Assembly (NCBI GenBank): GCA_963682175.1
Contig: OY821781.1
Span: forward strand, 36,407,254-36,471,253
DNA length: 64,000 nucleotides
Reading direction: 5' to 3'
Origin: Triglochin maritima
Taxonomy: Eukaryota; Streptophyta; Magnoliopsida; Alismatales; Juncaginaceae
Made by a program: the position numbers and the translations under genes. This document shows, one piece after another, positions 22,189 to 34,270 of the stretch. The notes below the pieces were generated by a model. That model made no database searches. It saw only the letters and a program-made list of their open reading frames with translations, and was not told the origin of the DNA. The stretch's first letter is position 1, and each line of letters opens with the position of its first letter.

Positions 22189-23847
22189 CTTTGTGGACGA
22201 CATATTAGTGTACTCGCCCGACAGAGAGCAACATCGGGAGCACATGAGGATTGTACTTGACATCTTAAGGGATCAGAAGCTGTATGCCAAGTACACAAAG
22301 TGCGAATTTTGGTGGGACCAGGTAGCTTTTCTGGGGCACATTGTTTCGGCAGACGGGATATCAGTGAACCCAACATGCATCTCCACTAACGACATCGACA
22401 CAGAAGGGTGTCAAGTTTGTTTGGTTCAAGAAGTGCGAGGACAACTTTTAGGAGTTGAAGAGGCGACTGACGGCTACACTGATTCTGATGCTTCCGAGTG
22501 GCAGTGAAGATTATGTGATCTATAATGACACGTCAAGGATCAACTTGGGTTGTGTACTCATGCAACATGGGAAGGTAGTGACTTATGCTTTGAGGCAGTT
22601 GAAGGTCCACGAGAAGAATTACCCCACACATGATTTAGAGTTAGTAATGGTGGTTCAAGAGTTGAAGACCTGGCGACACTATCTGTATGGGGAGCAGTTT
22701 GAGGTCTTCACAGATCACCAGAGCCTAAAGTATCTGTTTTCACAGAAGGAGCTGAATATGAGGCAGTGTAGATGACTCGAGTTCATCAAGGATTACAACT
22801 TCACCATCTCCTATCACCCAGGGAAGGTGAATTCAGTTGCAGATGCTCTGAGGAGGAAGGTGGATGTGTCAGTTGCCAGCTTGTGTATTCAGGAGTGGAG
22901 GCTGCTCGAGATGTTGTCAGAGCGAAAGCCGTTCACTGAGGGATCAGAGGGGGCAGTGATTGCAGGACTGCCAGTATAGCCGTATATAGTCTCCAGGGTT
23001 GTGGAAGCTCATAGAGCAAATAAGGAGTTAGCCAGTCTGGTGTAGTTGGTGGTGAATTATGGATCTGACTTCAGTGTGGGAGTAGATGGTGGTATGAGGT
23101 TTAGGAATCGGATCTAGGTGTCGAAAGTAGACGAGCTGAGAGAGAAAATCATGGAGGAGGCATACAGAGCTAGATATTCTATCCACTGGGGAGCACGAAG
23201 ATGTATAAGGACCTGCAACAGAACTTCGGGTGGAAGGGCATGAAGAGAGACATAACAGAGTTCATCACCAGGTGAAGATTGAGCATCAACGACCAACAAG
23301 ACAGGTGTAGAGTATTGAGCTGCCAGAGTGGAAGTGGGAGAACATGCGTGACGATGGATTTCATCACAGGTCTGCCGAAGAAGAGGAGATTCCACGATGT
23401 GATTTAGGTGATAGTTGATTGACTGACCAAGTCGGCGCACTTCTTAGCTATCACGACCATGTTACCTTTGGAGGTTCTAGCTAAGTTGTACATGGTGGAG
23501 ATAGTTGTCATGTGCTGGGTACCAGTGAGCATCATATCTGATCGAGATCCAATATTTACATCCAGATTTTAAGGGAGTTTGCAACAGGCGTTAGGGACAT
23601 GATTGAAGTTATGTACAATGTTTCACCTATAGACAAATGGGCAGTCGGAGAGGACTATCTAGACCGTGGAGGATATGCTAGAGCATGCACACTAGATTGG
23701 GTTGGACACTGGGATGATCACCTGTCGCTGATAGAGTTCACCTACAATAATAGCTACCACATGAGTATTGGGATGACACCGTACGAGGCATTATATGGGA
23801 GGCCTTGCAGATTACTGATGTGCTAGAGTGATGTAGGCGAGAGGCAG
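22189..23847 (+). pseudogene. chromovirus RT end, RNase H and integrase core
   Basis: The RT motif [15 protein letters not shown] is intact near 22192-22240 and is followed by the thumb ([23 protein letters not shown]). A frame change near 22455 leads into RNase H ([48 protein letters not shown]). The RNase H tail ISYHPGKVNSVADALRRK reads on past a stop at 22771. The integrase core (about 23100-23600) is heavily frame-shifted, but FITGLPKKRRFHDV can be read, and LIEFTYNNSYH with MTPYEALYGRPC follow at 23730-23820. It is not functional. Confidence 0.82.
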
Positions 23848-24405
23848 TTGATTGGGTTGGAGCTGGTGCAGATTTATGCAGAGAAGATCGATGTGATCAG
23901 GAAGAGGTTGACAAAAGCACAGAGCAAGAAGAAGAGCTACACTGATAGGGGCAGGCGGGTGTTGAGGTTCGAGGTTGGCAACCACGTGTTTTTGAAGATC
24001 TCTCCTGCCAGAGGAGTGATGAGGTTTGGCAAGAAGGGGAAGCTCAGTCTGAGGTATATCAGGTCATTCGAGATCCTAGACACAGTTGGAGAGGTCATCT
24101 ACCAGATTGCATTACCGCCACAGTTTTCGGGTCTTCACAACGTCTTCCACGTTTTGATGTTGAGGAAGTACATTGCAGATCCAACTCAAGTTATCGAGAT
24201 AATACTGCCAGAGATCCAGCAATACTTGTCTCTTAAAGAGAAACCAGAAGAGATTGTCGATCGCGTAGTGGACCAGCTCAGGAGGTGGACCATTCCGATG
24301 ATGAAGGTCCAGTGGCAGCATCACAGTCAGTGCGAGGCCACCTGGGAGATTGAGGAGGAGATTCGAAAGCAATACCCGGAGCTTTTCGGTGGGTTGCTTG
24401 TTTGA
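23848..24405 (+). pseudogene. chromovirus integrase C-terminus with chromodomain
   Basis: This 185-codon open stretch belongs to the pol reading, separated from the preceding part by a stop near 23825. It contains the integrase C-terminal KSYTDRGRRVLRFEVGNHVFLK, then LSLRYIRSFEILDTVGEV, LPPQFSGLHNVFHVLMLRKY and a C-terminal chromodomain (EEIVDRVVDQLRRW, MMKVQWQHHSQCEATWEIE, YPELF). Chromodomains in this position define plant chromoviruses and are thought to guide integration by binding histone marks. Confidence 0.85.
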
Positions 24406-24425
24406 ATTTTGGGACGAAATTCTTT

Positions 24426-24438
24426 TAAGGAGGTGGAT
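24426..24438 (+). promoter_or_regulatory. polypurine tract
   Basis: taaggaggtggat lies directly before the 3' LTR start tgtgaaatcc, the expected position for the plus-strand primer. Confidence 0.8.
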
Positions 24439-26674
24439 TGTGAAATCCTTAACGCAATTAGTAGGCTAATGAAGAGGACTGGAGATTAGCTCTGTGTGTT
24501 GACTTTTGGTGGACAGATGGATGACATGATGTGGAGTATGGTGGAGGTATGGTTGTGGTAAGGGGAGGAATGGGCTGGGTGTCTTTTGTTGGTGAGGGTT
24601 TTGTTTAAAAACAAAACTCACGTCTCCATCTCCTCTTCTTCTTCTTGTTCTTCTTCTTCAACTCTTTCCACTTCCTTTCACTCACCTCTCTCATTGTCCC
24701 TCTCTTCTCCGGTGAAGTAGTGATTGTGGGTGCTCTGGTAGGTGTCGACGAGTGTGATCCTGAGGTGTGAGGCATGTGGAGTTGACGCGAGGAGGAAGAC
24801 GTTCGGAGGCTGCTGACCGGAGGCGGGCATTGCGCAAGCGGAGCTTCAACGAGTTTTTTTGTCAACCTAAGACATATGTTGGTTCAATAGCTGCATTATT
24901 TCTCACACTAGTTGGTGTGAGGTTTGGCCGGTCGCCGGAGGTCAGAGACCTCGCCGACACAAGAGGGCGGCAAGATAGACATAGCTTGGATAGGTAGTTG
25001 CCGGCCAACAGTCGACCGGAGCCCTTGGGCGGTCGACCGAATGAGGTGTAATCTCTAATCTTAACCAACACCCATTGAACGATGCCTTGCGGCGGTCAAC
25101 CGGTTGTGCTTATGCTGGTGGGTCAGAAGAGCCTTTGTTGTTTTTCGCTTGAAGGTGTTTTCCTTGCGTTCGACCATTGCTATGTGAATTGACCTGGACC
25201 GGGCCTTGGCCATCTAAATGGTCGATTGCCCTAGACCTTGGTCAGACCGGCAACTAAAGTATACTAATGGTTGGGTCGACCAATCAGATATCGGTTTGAC
25301 CGTTTATGACTAGATGCATATAGGTGGCCTCTGTTGTTTTTTGGTCAACCGGGACCCTTGAGTTGTTCGACTGTTTACCTTGTATGCTTAATGTGAGTTA
25401 GGCGTCGACCATCTAAACGGTCGACCGCCCATGGATTTTGGTTTGACCGTTGTAGCTTAAGTCCTTAGCCCAAAGTTCGACCGTTGCAGGCGTCCGTTCG
25501 AACATCTCCCTATTCCCTTGGAACGGTCGACCATTTGTGCCCAAGACTGAGCCTTTGTCCTTGTGAAGTGTCAGCTCTGTCCATGGAAACATGTGTCCTT
25601 GCCTAGAGCATGATCCAGGAGGTGACAGTGGGTACATTTATCGTGCCTACCCAGGGACCGCTGAGTGGGAGAGTGTGGGTACTCGGGAAGTGCCACCTCT
25701 GTTCATAGACCATGGTGTACTATAATGCTTTACTTGTTTCACCTAAGAATAATAGCCCTAAGGGATTACAGATCCCAATGCATATTGTTGCATGGCTCAC
25801 GGAGCATGATGACCCCTACAAACTTCGGTCCGAATCTGTCGATTTGTCTGGCCCTCTGGGTGGTAGATACCTTCGAATGGCCTTGATGGTGATGTTGACC
25901 ACGACAATGTTGGTAACCTGTGCTGTAAGATATCCAGGTGATGATTCCTTTGTGCGACCTAGATGGTGGTGGAGAGGACCGCGCGACCTAGATGGCGACA
26001 GTGATTGTCCAACGATTTATTCTGGCAGGTTGCTTGGCTGTGGCACAACTAAGTGAGTTGAGCTGACCTGAGCGATGGCTCCGTCGGTGTGGTGTTGACC
26101 ACGATGATTCAGATCTGATTCTTATGATGCGAAAGTGCGGACGCCCCTCCTCGAACCCCATGACTAGTGTAGCCATGTGTGGGGTGTGTTGCGTACTATT
26201 TCGTAATACCATATGTGCCTATGGTAGGTCTCCAAGTGAGACCAGATGATGTTGGTAGGACAGATGTCCTGATTTACCCTTGGAGGGGAACTATTTTCCT
26301 TATTGTTGATGACATGACATGCCACTAGTATGATAGGTTCATTTTATTGTACTGTTGCATTTCATATAGGTGAGCTTGGTATATGGGGTTTCCTTATGGA
26401 AACTCAGGTATTGTTATTACATTTGCATTTCAGGATCGTAGTAGGTGTTGTAGGGTGGTGACTGGGGACGGGCGCATTTTGGGACTGGGTCCTCATCCTG
26501 TCCTTGTGAGGTGGTCATGATTACATGTATTTATATTTCCTGTACTTGATGTAATCATGTTATTTTGACAACTCCTATGTATTTTCTGAGTAATGACACC
26601 ACTCTTGATGGTCTTAATCTATGTGATTTTTTCGTGTTATTTTTTTTAAATTTCCGTTGTTCGGAAACATTACA
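24439..26674 (+). repeat. chromovirus 3' LTR
   Basis: This 2236-bp LTR runs from tgtgaaatcc to aacattaca. Its last ~350 bp match the 5' remnant at 7515-7883. A pyrimidine-rich tract (24626-24720) and a motif cluster (25010-25530) lie inside it. I found no convincing TATA box. Confidence 0.85.
25010..25530. repeat. TCGGTCGACCGA-like motif cluster in chromovirus LTR
   Basis: Copies include gcggtcgaccgaa (about 25030), gcggtcaaccgg, acggtcgaccgcc (about 25419) and acggtcgaccatt (about 25524), with many degenerate forms. This LTR is otherwise unlike families A, B and D. Confidence 0.75.
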
Positions 26675-27611
26675 TAATTATTATAGGATAGGAAGTAGTA
26701 GTATCACAACACAAACACTCTAACTTTGCACACCTAATTTTGGTATGAAGCTAGGAACACAAGTGTGGGATTTAAGCTTTATGTGGTGGTGTAAAGAGTA
26801 AAAGATGTAACTTTAAGGCTTGGAGTTGAAACAGTTGGATACTAATGAAAGGTCTAGAGAAAGGATGCTAATTCATGCTAAAATAAGTGTAAGAACACAA
26901 ATTTATAGGTTCTCAAAGTTTCATAGCCGTTGGAAAAGGTTTGGGGGTGGTTTGGTCAAGTTTGGAATATAGTCATGGTATGGCTAACATAACGCCTAGT
27001 TTTATATACTAGTCTAATATTTGATAAGATTCAGACGACTGAATAGAGTCATGGTACTTCCGAGTTGGTAGGTCAACGAATGGTCAGCATAAAATCAAGA
27101 TGACTTTGGACAATTGGCTAGAGAATCGATTGTCCAAATCTAGGTGAATAAATGTTCACTCCCAGTCCAAGAGATTTCGGACAACTGGATGGTTAAATGG
27201 GTCATCCGACATCGGTGAGGAGGTATCCAAAAAAGTTCACTAGACGTCCGAAATAAAGGTGTGTATACGAGACAAATTTGGATATAATCGTTGTATAAAG
27301 TTTAAAGTACTGACAAGGTAATGAATATATTTGGTATAAACACCTCTAATCAAACACATGGTTCAAACAACTCAAAGAGTGGTTTGGTCATCCAAAATAT
27401 TTGTCCAAACACAATATGAATTTGGACGACTGAATAAGCAGATTGGTCGTTAGAAAAAAAATGGAGGAAAGAATTGGTAATTCAAAGAAAATGTTCGAAC
27501 AAATGAATGAAGGAATGGGACGTTCGAAACATGGTTGAATCAAGTCAGGATTTACTGGTGACATGTTCAGATGACTGGAGCAAGGGTTTAGTCATCCAGC
27601 TCTAGGTGAAT
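26675..27611 (-). repeat. LTR-C, left half
   Basis: This has the LTR-B layout on the minus strand: a TATA box (minus ACCTATAAAT, 26901-26910), a tcatagccgttgg block, and a cluster of repeated motifs upstream. It is cut by the Athila-like element at 27611 and resumes at 45445. Its left end abuts the chromovirus 3' LTR and is truncated. Confidence 0.7.
27020..27600. repeat. variant palindromic motif cluster in LTR-C
   Basis: In the place where LTR-B has TCGGTCGACCGA, LTR-C has repeated tcagacgactgaa, tttcggacaactgga, tttggtcatccaaa and tttggacgactgaa. Two more copies lie across the split at 45478-45520. They look like shifted versions of the same motif (GGTCATCC, GGACGACT). Confidence 0.6.
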
Positions 27612-29174
27612 TGGTTGATCGTTTTATTTAAACCGCAAGTGCACGATCACGTTGAAGCGGTGGCAAATACGGGTCGTCCACTGGGAGGTGTGTCGACGAT
27701 TGGTTTATTCGAAGGCGAGAGGTAAAAAGAAGGAGAGAAAGGTTGGATACACTAAACTACACTAAGATGCAAAAAGGAAATGGAAGAAAAGCAAGAAAAC
27801 TAAACCCCAAAGGGGGTGGAGAAATAATGTGAACATAAAGAAGTGTGTGTGTGTGTGTTCATTAAGCTCCTCACAACATGTAGTGCATGAAATCATATAA
27901 CTACATCCAACTTTGCCTCCACACGAATTAAGATAAGACTACATCATTAAAACATACAAGACAATAATTGGAATGAAGCTACATGAACTCAAGTATAAAG
28001 ACTAGACCCTACTATGCCTCCACATGAATTAAGATAAGACTACATCATTAAAACATGCAAGACATTAGCTAAGATAAAGGCAACAAGAGCACATACACTA
28101 CAAATTGTGTTTCCAATATTAACTTCATCCATATCCTAACCTTATTATTCCCCATAGAATATGTCCACTAATCAAAGCATAAGCTAAGCTTCATTCAAGA
28201 GCATTAGCATATCAAAGATAAGAGTGAAAACCCATTAGATGGTTATGGAAATCATATAAAGCTCAAGGGATAAATATAACACACACTTACTACACTACAT
28301 GATTATATCACATATTTCTCCACCCCCCAAATGGGGATGAAACTACTCACATATATTTAAACTAACTACTCTAATAAAATGAAGCATTATACTGAAATGA
28401 AACTATACTAATCAAGCAAGAAATATTAAAGAAGCATAAAACAAAACACGCAACAAAGCAAACACATAAAAAGAAATCAACTAAGCAAGAATTAACAAGC
28501 TAAAGAAAACATCTATTATTAACTCACTCAAATTACAAGCAGCTCTTCCTCCACCAGAGTTTTGCTTCAAGGCTTCACTCTTAGTAGGGAAGATGCCACC
28601 AAAGAGAAAGATGGATACAATGGGAGGTGAAGAGTTCTATTTATAAGCATGGAAAAAGCTAATCCGGGACAATCCCCCGATGTGGGACTAAACGAATACC
28701 AGAAATGGACTAAATACACACTAATACGTAACCCAGAGAAATCTTAGCGGATTTGGGCCCAAAGTGACCGCCAATTAACGGTCTTGGACCGCTAATTAGC
28801 AGTCTACAATGTTTTGATTGGTCTGGATTTTCGTATGGGCTTTTCCGGAAGGCTTTATTTGTCTTTGATGCATCGATGTCGCTTGTTGGAGCTCCGACCC
28901 GAATAGAATTGCCAAAATACCTCCCATGATGGTGTGAAGTATTCTTGTTTGCTCATTAGGTCCTTCTGTCTTACATTCAGGTCCTTCTCCCTTGCATCTT
29001 AGTCCCTAAGTCTCACGATTAAGTCATTTTTCCTGCTATTGAGTCCTTTCACGACTCTTCTCTTCAAACCTCTTTATTTCTGAAATTCAAACATAAAACT
29101 CGTCACGTACTCATTGCTTAGGTGTAAGATAATGGATATAAGATAGAAATATAAGCATGAAATGATGTCAATCA
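27612..29174 (-). repeat. Athila-like 3' LTR
   Basis: It is 1563 bp, the same length as the 5' LTR, with scattered substitutions between the two (I estimate one to two percent by eye). On the minus strand it begins TGATTGATATC/TGATTGACATC and ends CGATCAACCA. A TATA box lies at 28638-28648. Confidence 0.88.
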
Positions 29175-29192
29175 AATACCCCCACACCTAAC
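29175..29192 (-). promoter_or_regulatory. polypurine tract of Athila-like element
   Basis: The minus strand reads GTTAGGTGTGGGGGTATT immediately before the 3' LTR. A second tract of the same type lies at 30421-30440. Confidence 0.8.
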
Positions 29193-30721
29193 TTTTTGCT
29201 AGTCCCGAGCAAAACAAAGAAAGAGAGAAACAAACAAGAACAAGAAATCCTAACTCACTTTCGTAGGAATCACGGTTGCACTTAGCACGTGCAACAAGCC
29301 GTTAAACCTATTTGTTGCCAAGGAGGAGGAGTGTTGTCTCCTGAGGGTTTTCAGCGGATATACCCACAAAATCCGAACAAGATGCATTATTCAATCTAGA
29401 CACTCGACTCGTTGGAAATATTTTGTCTATCATTAGACGCGGTAATCCTACGGGCCGACTCTATATAGGTAATCAGTCCACACACCTAACCTAATGAACC
29501 ATTCGTGCAAGTTAAACAAGGAATTAAGTGAAAGACATGGACAACCTTAACATCCTCAAGTGATACAAAGTGTAAGGTCCATTAAGGTTCTTATTTGCAT
29601 TACCATTTTTTTTCTTTTCACATTTTTTTTTCTTTTTTTCTTTTTATTAGTTGGAGCTTCATTCTCCCAGGGTCAGGTTTCGTGCATCATTGCCTATGAG
29701 GACTTACACTATCACGTACACCTTTCCCCAAATCTCCACATAGGGCAATCCCTACCACCCGTGTAACGGGAGTTCGGTCGGCGCATTCCAAGTCAGATGT
29801 CTCGAAAGCACCAGGCACAAAGTCCCCTCAGACCTACTTTCCCGAGTGATAGGAGTCGTGCGAGAAGAGAGAACACCTACTCACTTATTTCTTATTTACA
29901 CATGAACCAAAACCCCTACACTAATGTCTCACAACAAGATTTAGAGGGTCCTTGACTACCACAAACTTCCTTAAGTTAACAGACACGAATTATTGACTCA
30001 CTAAGTTCAGGGTGAACTTCATTAAATGTTTGAGCACTGAAACCCTATGATTACTCACCCCCAAGGGAAGATTGGGGTGCATCTTAACGACTCGATAAAT
30101 CCTAAAGTCACTGTACTAGATATCCAAATGCATCAAGTTCAAGACAATTTTGGGAGCTTTCTTTTTACTTTGCCTCTCAACGGTTTTGCACATGCTAAAC
30201 ACATGCAAAACCCACAAAACATTTTCTTTCGCAAACACATGAAGATTTTGAAAGAAATGTGAAAATTTTGAAGCACTAGGCAAGCAAAAGAAGACAAGTC
30301 ACTCAAGGATCATGGCAAGCAGATATATCGATATTAAATGCATCACACTAACATGACCCTAAAAAAGAAAACAAAAGAAAACAAAATCAAAAGAAAAGAC
30401 TCGACTATGTACACACGTAAAACCCCTCCACACCTACTTCATGCATTGTCTTCAATGAATGTGAGCAAGATACTACATGGATTTATGCATGAAAAAGGAG
30501 AGATCTCACCAACATTAAGTACAGAGGGAAGTTCGAGGTCATGTTGATGGACACAAACCCGAATTCCCTCAAAACTTGTGAGATGCTAAAGAAATGATGC
30601 AAATACGTGAAAGAAATGGAGCCCAAATACACAAGGGTTGGGGCTCACAACAATCGAAGCACACTGAAGGAGTCTTTTATTGTACTTTTTTTCTTCTTCT
30701 GGAAACTGAAAGCACAACCAC
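29193..30721 (-). other. Athila-like 3' non-coding region
   Basis: About 1.5 kb follows the integrase stop. I see no env-like ORF. It contains a T-rich run (29600-29650) and a block near 30421-30575 closely matching the nested element's 35850-36005, including a second PPT-like sequence. The short ORFs here have no recognisable domain. Confidence 0.65.
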
Positions 30722-31781
30722 TCATGCAGGATCATGAATGGTTGAGGGCGAGAGAGGTTCATGAAGGAACATGACCTCCTCAACTTTGGCTGGTGCTCCC
30801 TCCAAATAGGGTTTGAGGCGTTGTCCATTAACTTTGAACATGTCCCCATTCCCTGGGTTAAAGATGTCAACCGCTCCATGAGGATAAATGGTTTGGACAA
30901 TAAACGGGTCAGACCAGCGACTGCGGAGCTTACCCGCAAACAGATAAAACCGGGAATTGTAGAGCAACACCTTCTGCCCGGCCGTAAACACCTTTCGCAT
31001 AATCATGCGATCGTGAAACATCTTGGCTCGGGACTTATAAATTTTGGCATTCTCGTACGCATCATTGCGTAGCTCTTCTAATTCCATAATGTCGAGCTTA
31101 CGTTGTACTCCTGCTTGATCAAGATCCGTATTCAGGTTCTTGATCGCTAAGAAAGCACGATGCTCAAGCTCGACGGGTAGGTGGAAAGCCTTGCCGTACA
31201 CTACCCGATATGGGGACATACCCAAATTGGTCTTGTACGCGGTGCGGAAGGCCCACAACGCGTCATTCAACTTGGTTGACCAATCCTTCCTCAAGGAACT
31301 AACCGTCTTCTCAAGAATTTGCTTTAATTGACGGTTAGAGATTTCGACCTGCCCACTAGTTTACGGATGATATGGGGTCGCAAGCTTGTGGGTGATCGAA
31401 TATTTCCTCATAAGCGCTTCAAAGGAGAGATTACAGAAGTGGGTACCCCCTATCGCTGATTATGGTACGAGGAGTACCAAATCACGCAAAAATGTCCCTC
31501 AAGAATTTGGTGACCACCTTGTTGTCATTGGTCTTTGTGGGTATAGCCTCAACCCACTTAGACACATAGTCAACGGTCACCAGAATGTAAACATTCCCGA
31601 ACGAGTTCGGGAAGGGACCCATGAAATTGATGCCCCACACATCGAAGATGTCGACCACAATGACATTTTGCAAAGGCATCATGTCACGTCGACCAATCCT
31701 GCCAAGGCGCTTCCACCTATCACATTGCTTACAAAAGTCGTAAGCATCCTTGAAAAGAGAGGGCCAGTAGAATCCAGATTG
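30722..31781 (-). pseudogene. Athila-like integrase core and C-terminus
   Basis: Just inside the nested insertion the reading gives [19 protein letters not shown], then [14 protein letters not shown], where the family has the catalytic Asp (WGIDFMG) and this copy has Asn. [11 protein letters not shown] and the second Asp in IISDRG follow. Between about 31480 and 31295 there are stops and a frameshift. A clean 190-codon stretch (30722-31294) gives the C-terminus: [38 protein letters not shown], and the SH3-like tail with [12 protein letters not shown]. The lost Asp and the stops make it inactive. Confidence 0.85.
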
Positions 31782-31786
31782 GAGCA

Positions 31787-32986
31787 TGATGCATTGCATA
31801 CATTGCATCATATGTCTTTCATTTAGATTACTTTTGCATCAATAAATGCTACTAAGGTATGTGTTTAGTCTTATTTACAGAATACAGGGACCTGAATGCA
31901 AATTACCCACATCCCGAGCATAAACGCGTACAAAAGACTCATTTCTATCATAAAGACCAAGTTCAAGTTTATCGGGTTTCAAATGGAAATGTATCCAAGC
32001 ATAAAAGCATTCAAGTCCTAATTACGAAAAGAACAAGGACTTAAGCACAAAAGTAGCCGAGGACTTAATTGCAAAAAGTCAAGGACCTAATTGCAAATCA
32101 CGAGTAGCTTTTATTATTACGGAGAAAATATAAAGAAAAATCAATGTGGATCTCCAAATATATGAAGAAATTAATTCGGATCTCCAAAGATATGCAAGAA
32201 TCAATCCAGACGCGCAAATGACATTGAAATCATACCATAAACACACAGGAAAAATCCGGGTCGATTCGGAGCCAAAAAGGTGGCGATTCCGCCGCACCTC
32301 AAGAGCAAATTGCGGCGAATCCGCCGCACCAAATTAGATTAATGCTCTAAAATTTTTACCGGTTGCGTGTTGACGCGTGTACTTTCTTATTTCATGCTTA
32401 GGTCCCTTGTATCGGCTATAAATAGCCCCGAGAACGATGTTGTGAGGAGTTCTTCCTTTTGTTCCATAATTTAGCAATAAAATTCTGTTTCTTTTATTTT
32501 GTGGTTTTAGTTTTCTTTTGTAATGCCTCTAGGACCCCTTCTTCCTCCCTCTATGAGTTTCTAACTCCTTCCAAAGGGTGGAGGTGACGGATTAGGGTGA
32601 AGAGAAGATGAATGAATGTTATTATTTTAATTTCGTGTTAGTTTATTTTGATTACTTGAGTTTATGTTAAATCATTTATCATGTAATGCTTCATAACTAA
32701 TATGCTTTATTATAACTTTCTAAATTCTTTAATCTAAACCTTAAATCTAATCCTCCACCCAACGGAATTCACTTCTTTGTTCTTGCTTTAGTTTTAATTG
32801 TTTTTGTTTCTTGCTTTAAATAACTAAAACCCAAAAATCTCAAAACCAAACTTAATTCTTCTCTCCTTCTTTCCCCTTAATCAAAAATCACACTAATAAC
32901 ATAATCTCTCCCTCCTTGTGTTCGACCCGTATTTGCCACGTCTCCATTGACGCCGTGCACTTGCGGTATAAATTTAATTCTCATCA
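31787..32986 (+). repeat. 5' LTR of nested element
   Basis: It runs from tgatgcattgc to ttctcatca, with a TATA box gctataaatagc at 32416-32425. It has a palindromic motif pair at 32279-32330 about 85 bp upstream. Confidence 0.9.
32279..32330. repeat. GCGGCGAATCCGCCGC motif pair in LTR
   Basis: ggtggcgattccgccgcacc and tgcggcgaatccgccgcacc are near-perfect palindromes with GGCGAATCCGCC cores, just upstream of the TATA box. An identical pair lies in the 3' LTR at 37524-37575. Confidence 0.85.
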
Positions 32987-32992
32987 AGTTTT

Positions 32993-33009
32993 TGGCGCCG
33001 TTGCCGGGG
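32993..33009 (+). promoter_or_regulatory. primer binding site (tRNA-Asp)
   Basis: tggcgccgttgccgggg is the standard Athila/Tat-type PBS, placed six bases after the LTR end. Confidence 0.92.
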
Positions 33010-34270
33010 AGGCGACGCAGATTTTGTTTATTTTTGTGTTTTCGATTTTATTCTGTTTATCTTGTGCGTGATCTAAGTATTTGGATTTGTGTTTCAGGAA
33101 ACAACAGAGTGCGTGGAGAAATCCGGGCACATTTGGAGCTAAACGAGCGGCGAAATCACCGCACCTAAAGAAGAACTTGCGGCGAATCCGCCGCACACTT
33201 GGAGCTTCTGGGCTTCAAATTTTTCTGGGACGCGACTCATCTCTGGGTGAACGCGCAGAGCATCTGAAATTTCGAGAGCGGGCGGTGAACCCGACTGAGC
33301 ATTGCATAAGGTAACCTTTGTTGCCTCTTTTCCTCATAATTTCTATTTTCAGAAAATTCCTTTCGTAGAACTGCATGTGTAGGGCAAAAATTCCATAAAT
33401 TGCAATAATTCAACTCTGACCTAAAAATTGGCAAAATTAGAAAGGCCTTAGTGCATGCATCATCTAGTGTTTTGTATGCATTATTCTTGCTAAATTCTTG
33501 CAAATCAATTTCTGTTGAAGAGTGCTGGAGTCAAGGTACGTATCGTGGTTTTCATGGATTGCATTTAAGCATATAATCTAATTTGCATACAACCTTGCAA
33601 TTGCCCCCAACTAAAGACCAATGTTTGACTATCTTTGCTAGATCTAAGTTAAACTATCTTAAGGGCAACTCCATAGGCAAATATACGGTGGGGATTTCAC
33701 CACCCTTCCGTAGCCCACAAATCACAATCCTAAAGTGCCACCCCAAGCCTTAAATTAAAATCAATTAGACATTGACCCTTAAGGACTCGGACTCAATTAA
33801 GAAGAAGAATTGGTTTGACTTGCTATGACCTGAAGCCGATCGAATTTAATTTGGTGTCTAGAAAGTGTTTTTGTGTTGACGAAAGTCTTCCAAGCAAAGT
33901 GGTTGTCTAATTGGCACCGACTCTGTCGGAAGCGCCCCCACTAGCTATACACGGCCTGGCCAAGTTGGTTTGATTAGTGAGGGAGGTGAATCAAGCAAAT
34001 CAATTCGACTCAACCAGTTAGGAGTCGTCTAGATCTAAGTGACACTAGGTCTAGAATTGTTTGAACCGTGCTTGTTTGGGAAACCTCTGACCGACCTTCT
34101 ATTCTATCTTTAGAGTTAAGTTTCCCTTCTCTTCTGAGTCATCTTCTTCTCACCTACTTATACGTTCTAGTCTCCTCCCCTTTACATTCTCTATTAGCAT
34201 TTTAGGGTCGAGTCGAGAACTTGTGCTTGCTTAGCCTCCTAAGGGTAAGAGTACTTGACTCAAGAGTGTT
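33010..34270 (+). other. leader of nested element with duplicated LTR motif
   Basis: There is no conserved ORF. A block at about 33120-33197 repeats the LTR motif region: atccgggcacatttggagc, cgaaatcaccgcacct and tgcggcgaatccgccgcac align with 32256-32330 along about 75 bp. The remainder is unremarkable. Confidence 0.7.

Larger units (their letters stand above)
7515..26674 (+). mobile_element. Ty3 chromovirus (Tekay/Del-like), decayed, three nested insertions
   Basis: The order is 5' LTR remnant, PBS, protease/RT, solo LTR-B, RT, tandem LTR-gag array, RT, solo LTR-A, RT/RNase H, integrase with chromodomain, PPT and full 3' LTR. Each insertion can be removed at its target-site duplication to restore continuity of the RT reading (for example ..GLTN at 10434 continues as [10 protein letters not shown] at 19932). 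The gag gene and the front of protease are deleted, since the internal region starts in protease about 150 bp after the PBS. The C-terminal chromodomain and the initiator-Met-type PBS indicate a chromovirus. Confidence 0.88.

Noticed and set aside
29193..30721. Env-like gene downstream of the Athila-like integrase
   Set aside because: Some Athila elements carry one, but I see no long ORF, signal peptide or membrane segment here.
31859..32044. 61-codon ORF repeated at 37104-37289
   Set aside because: It is in both LTRs of the nested element and has no domain; duplication reflects the LTR pair.
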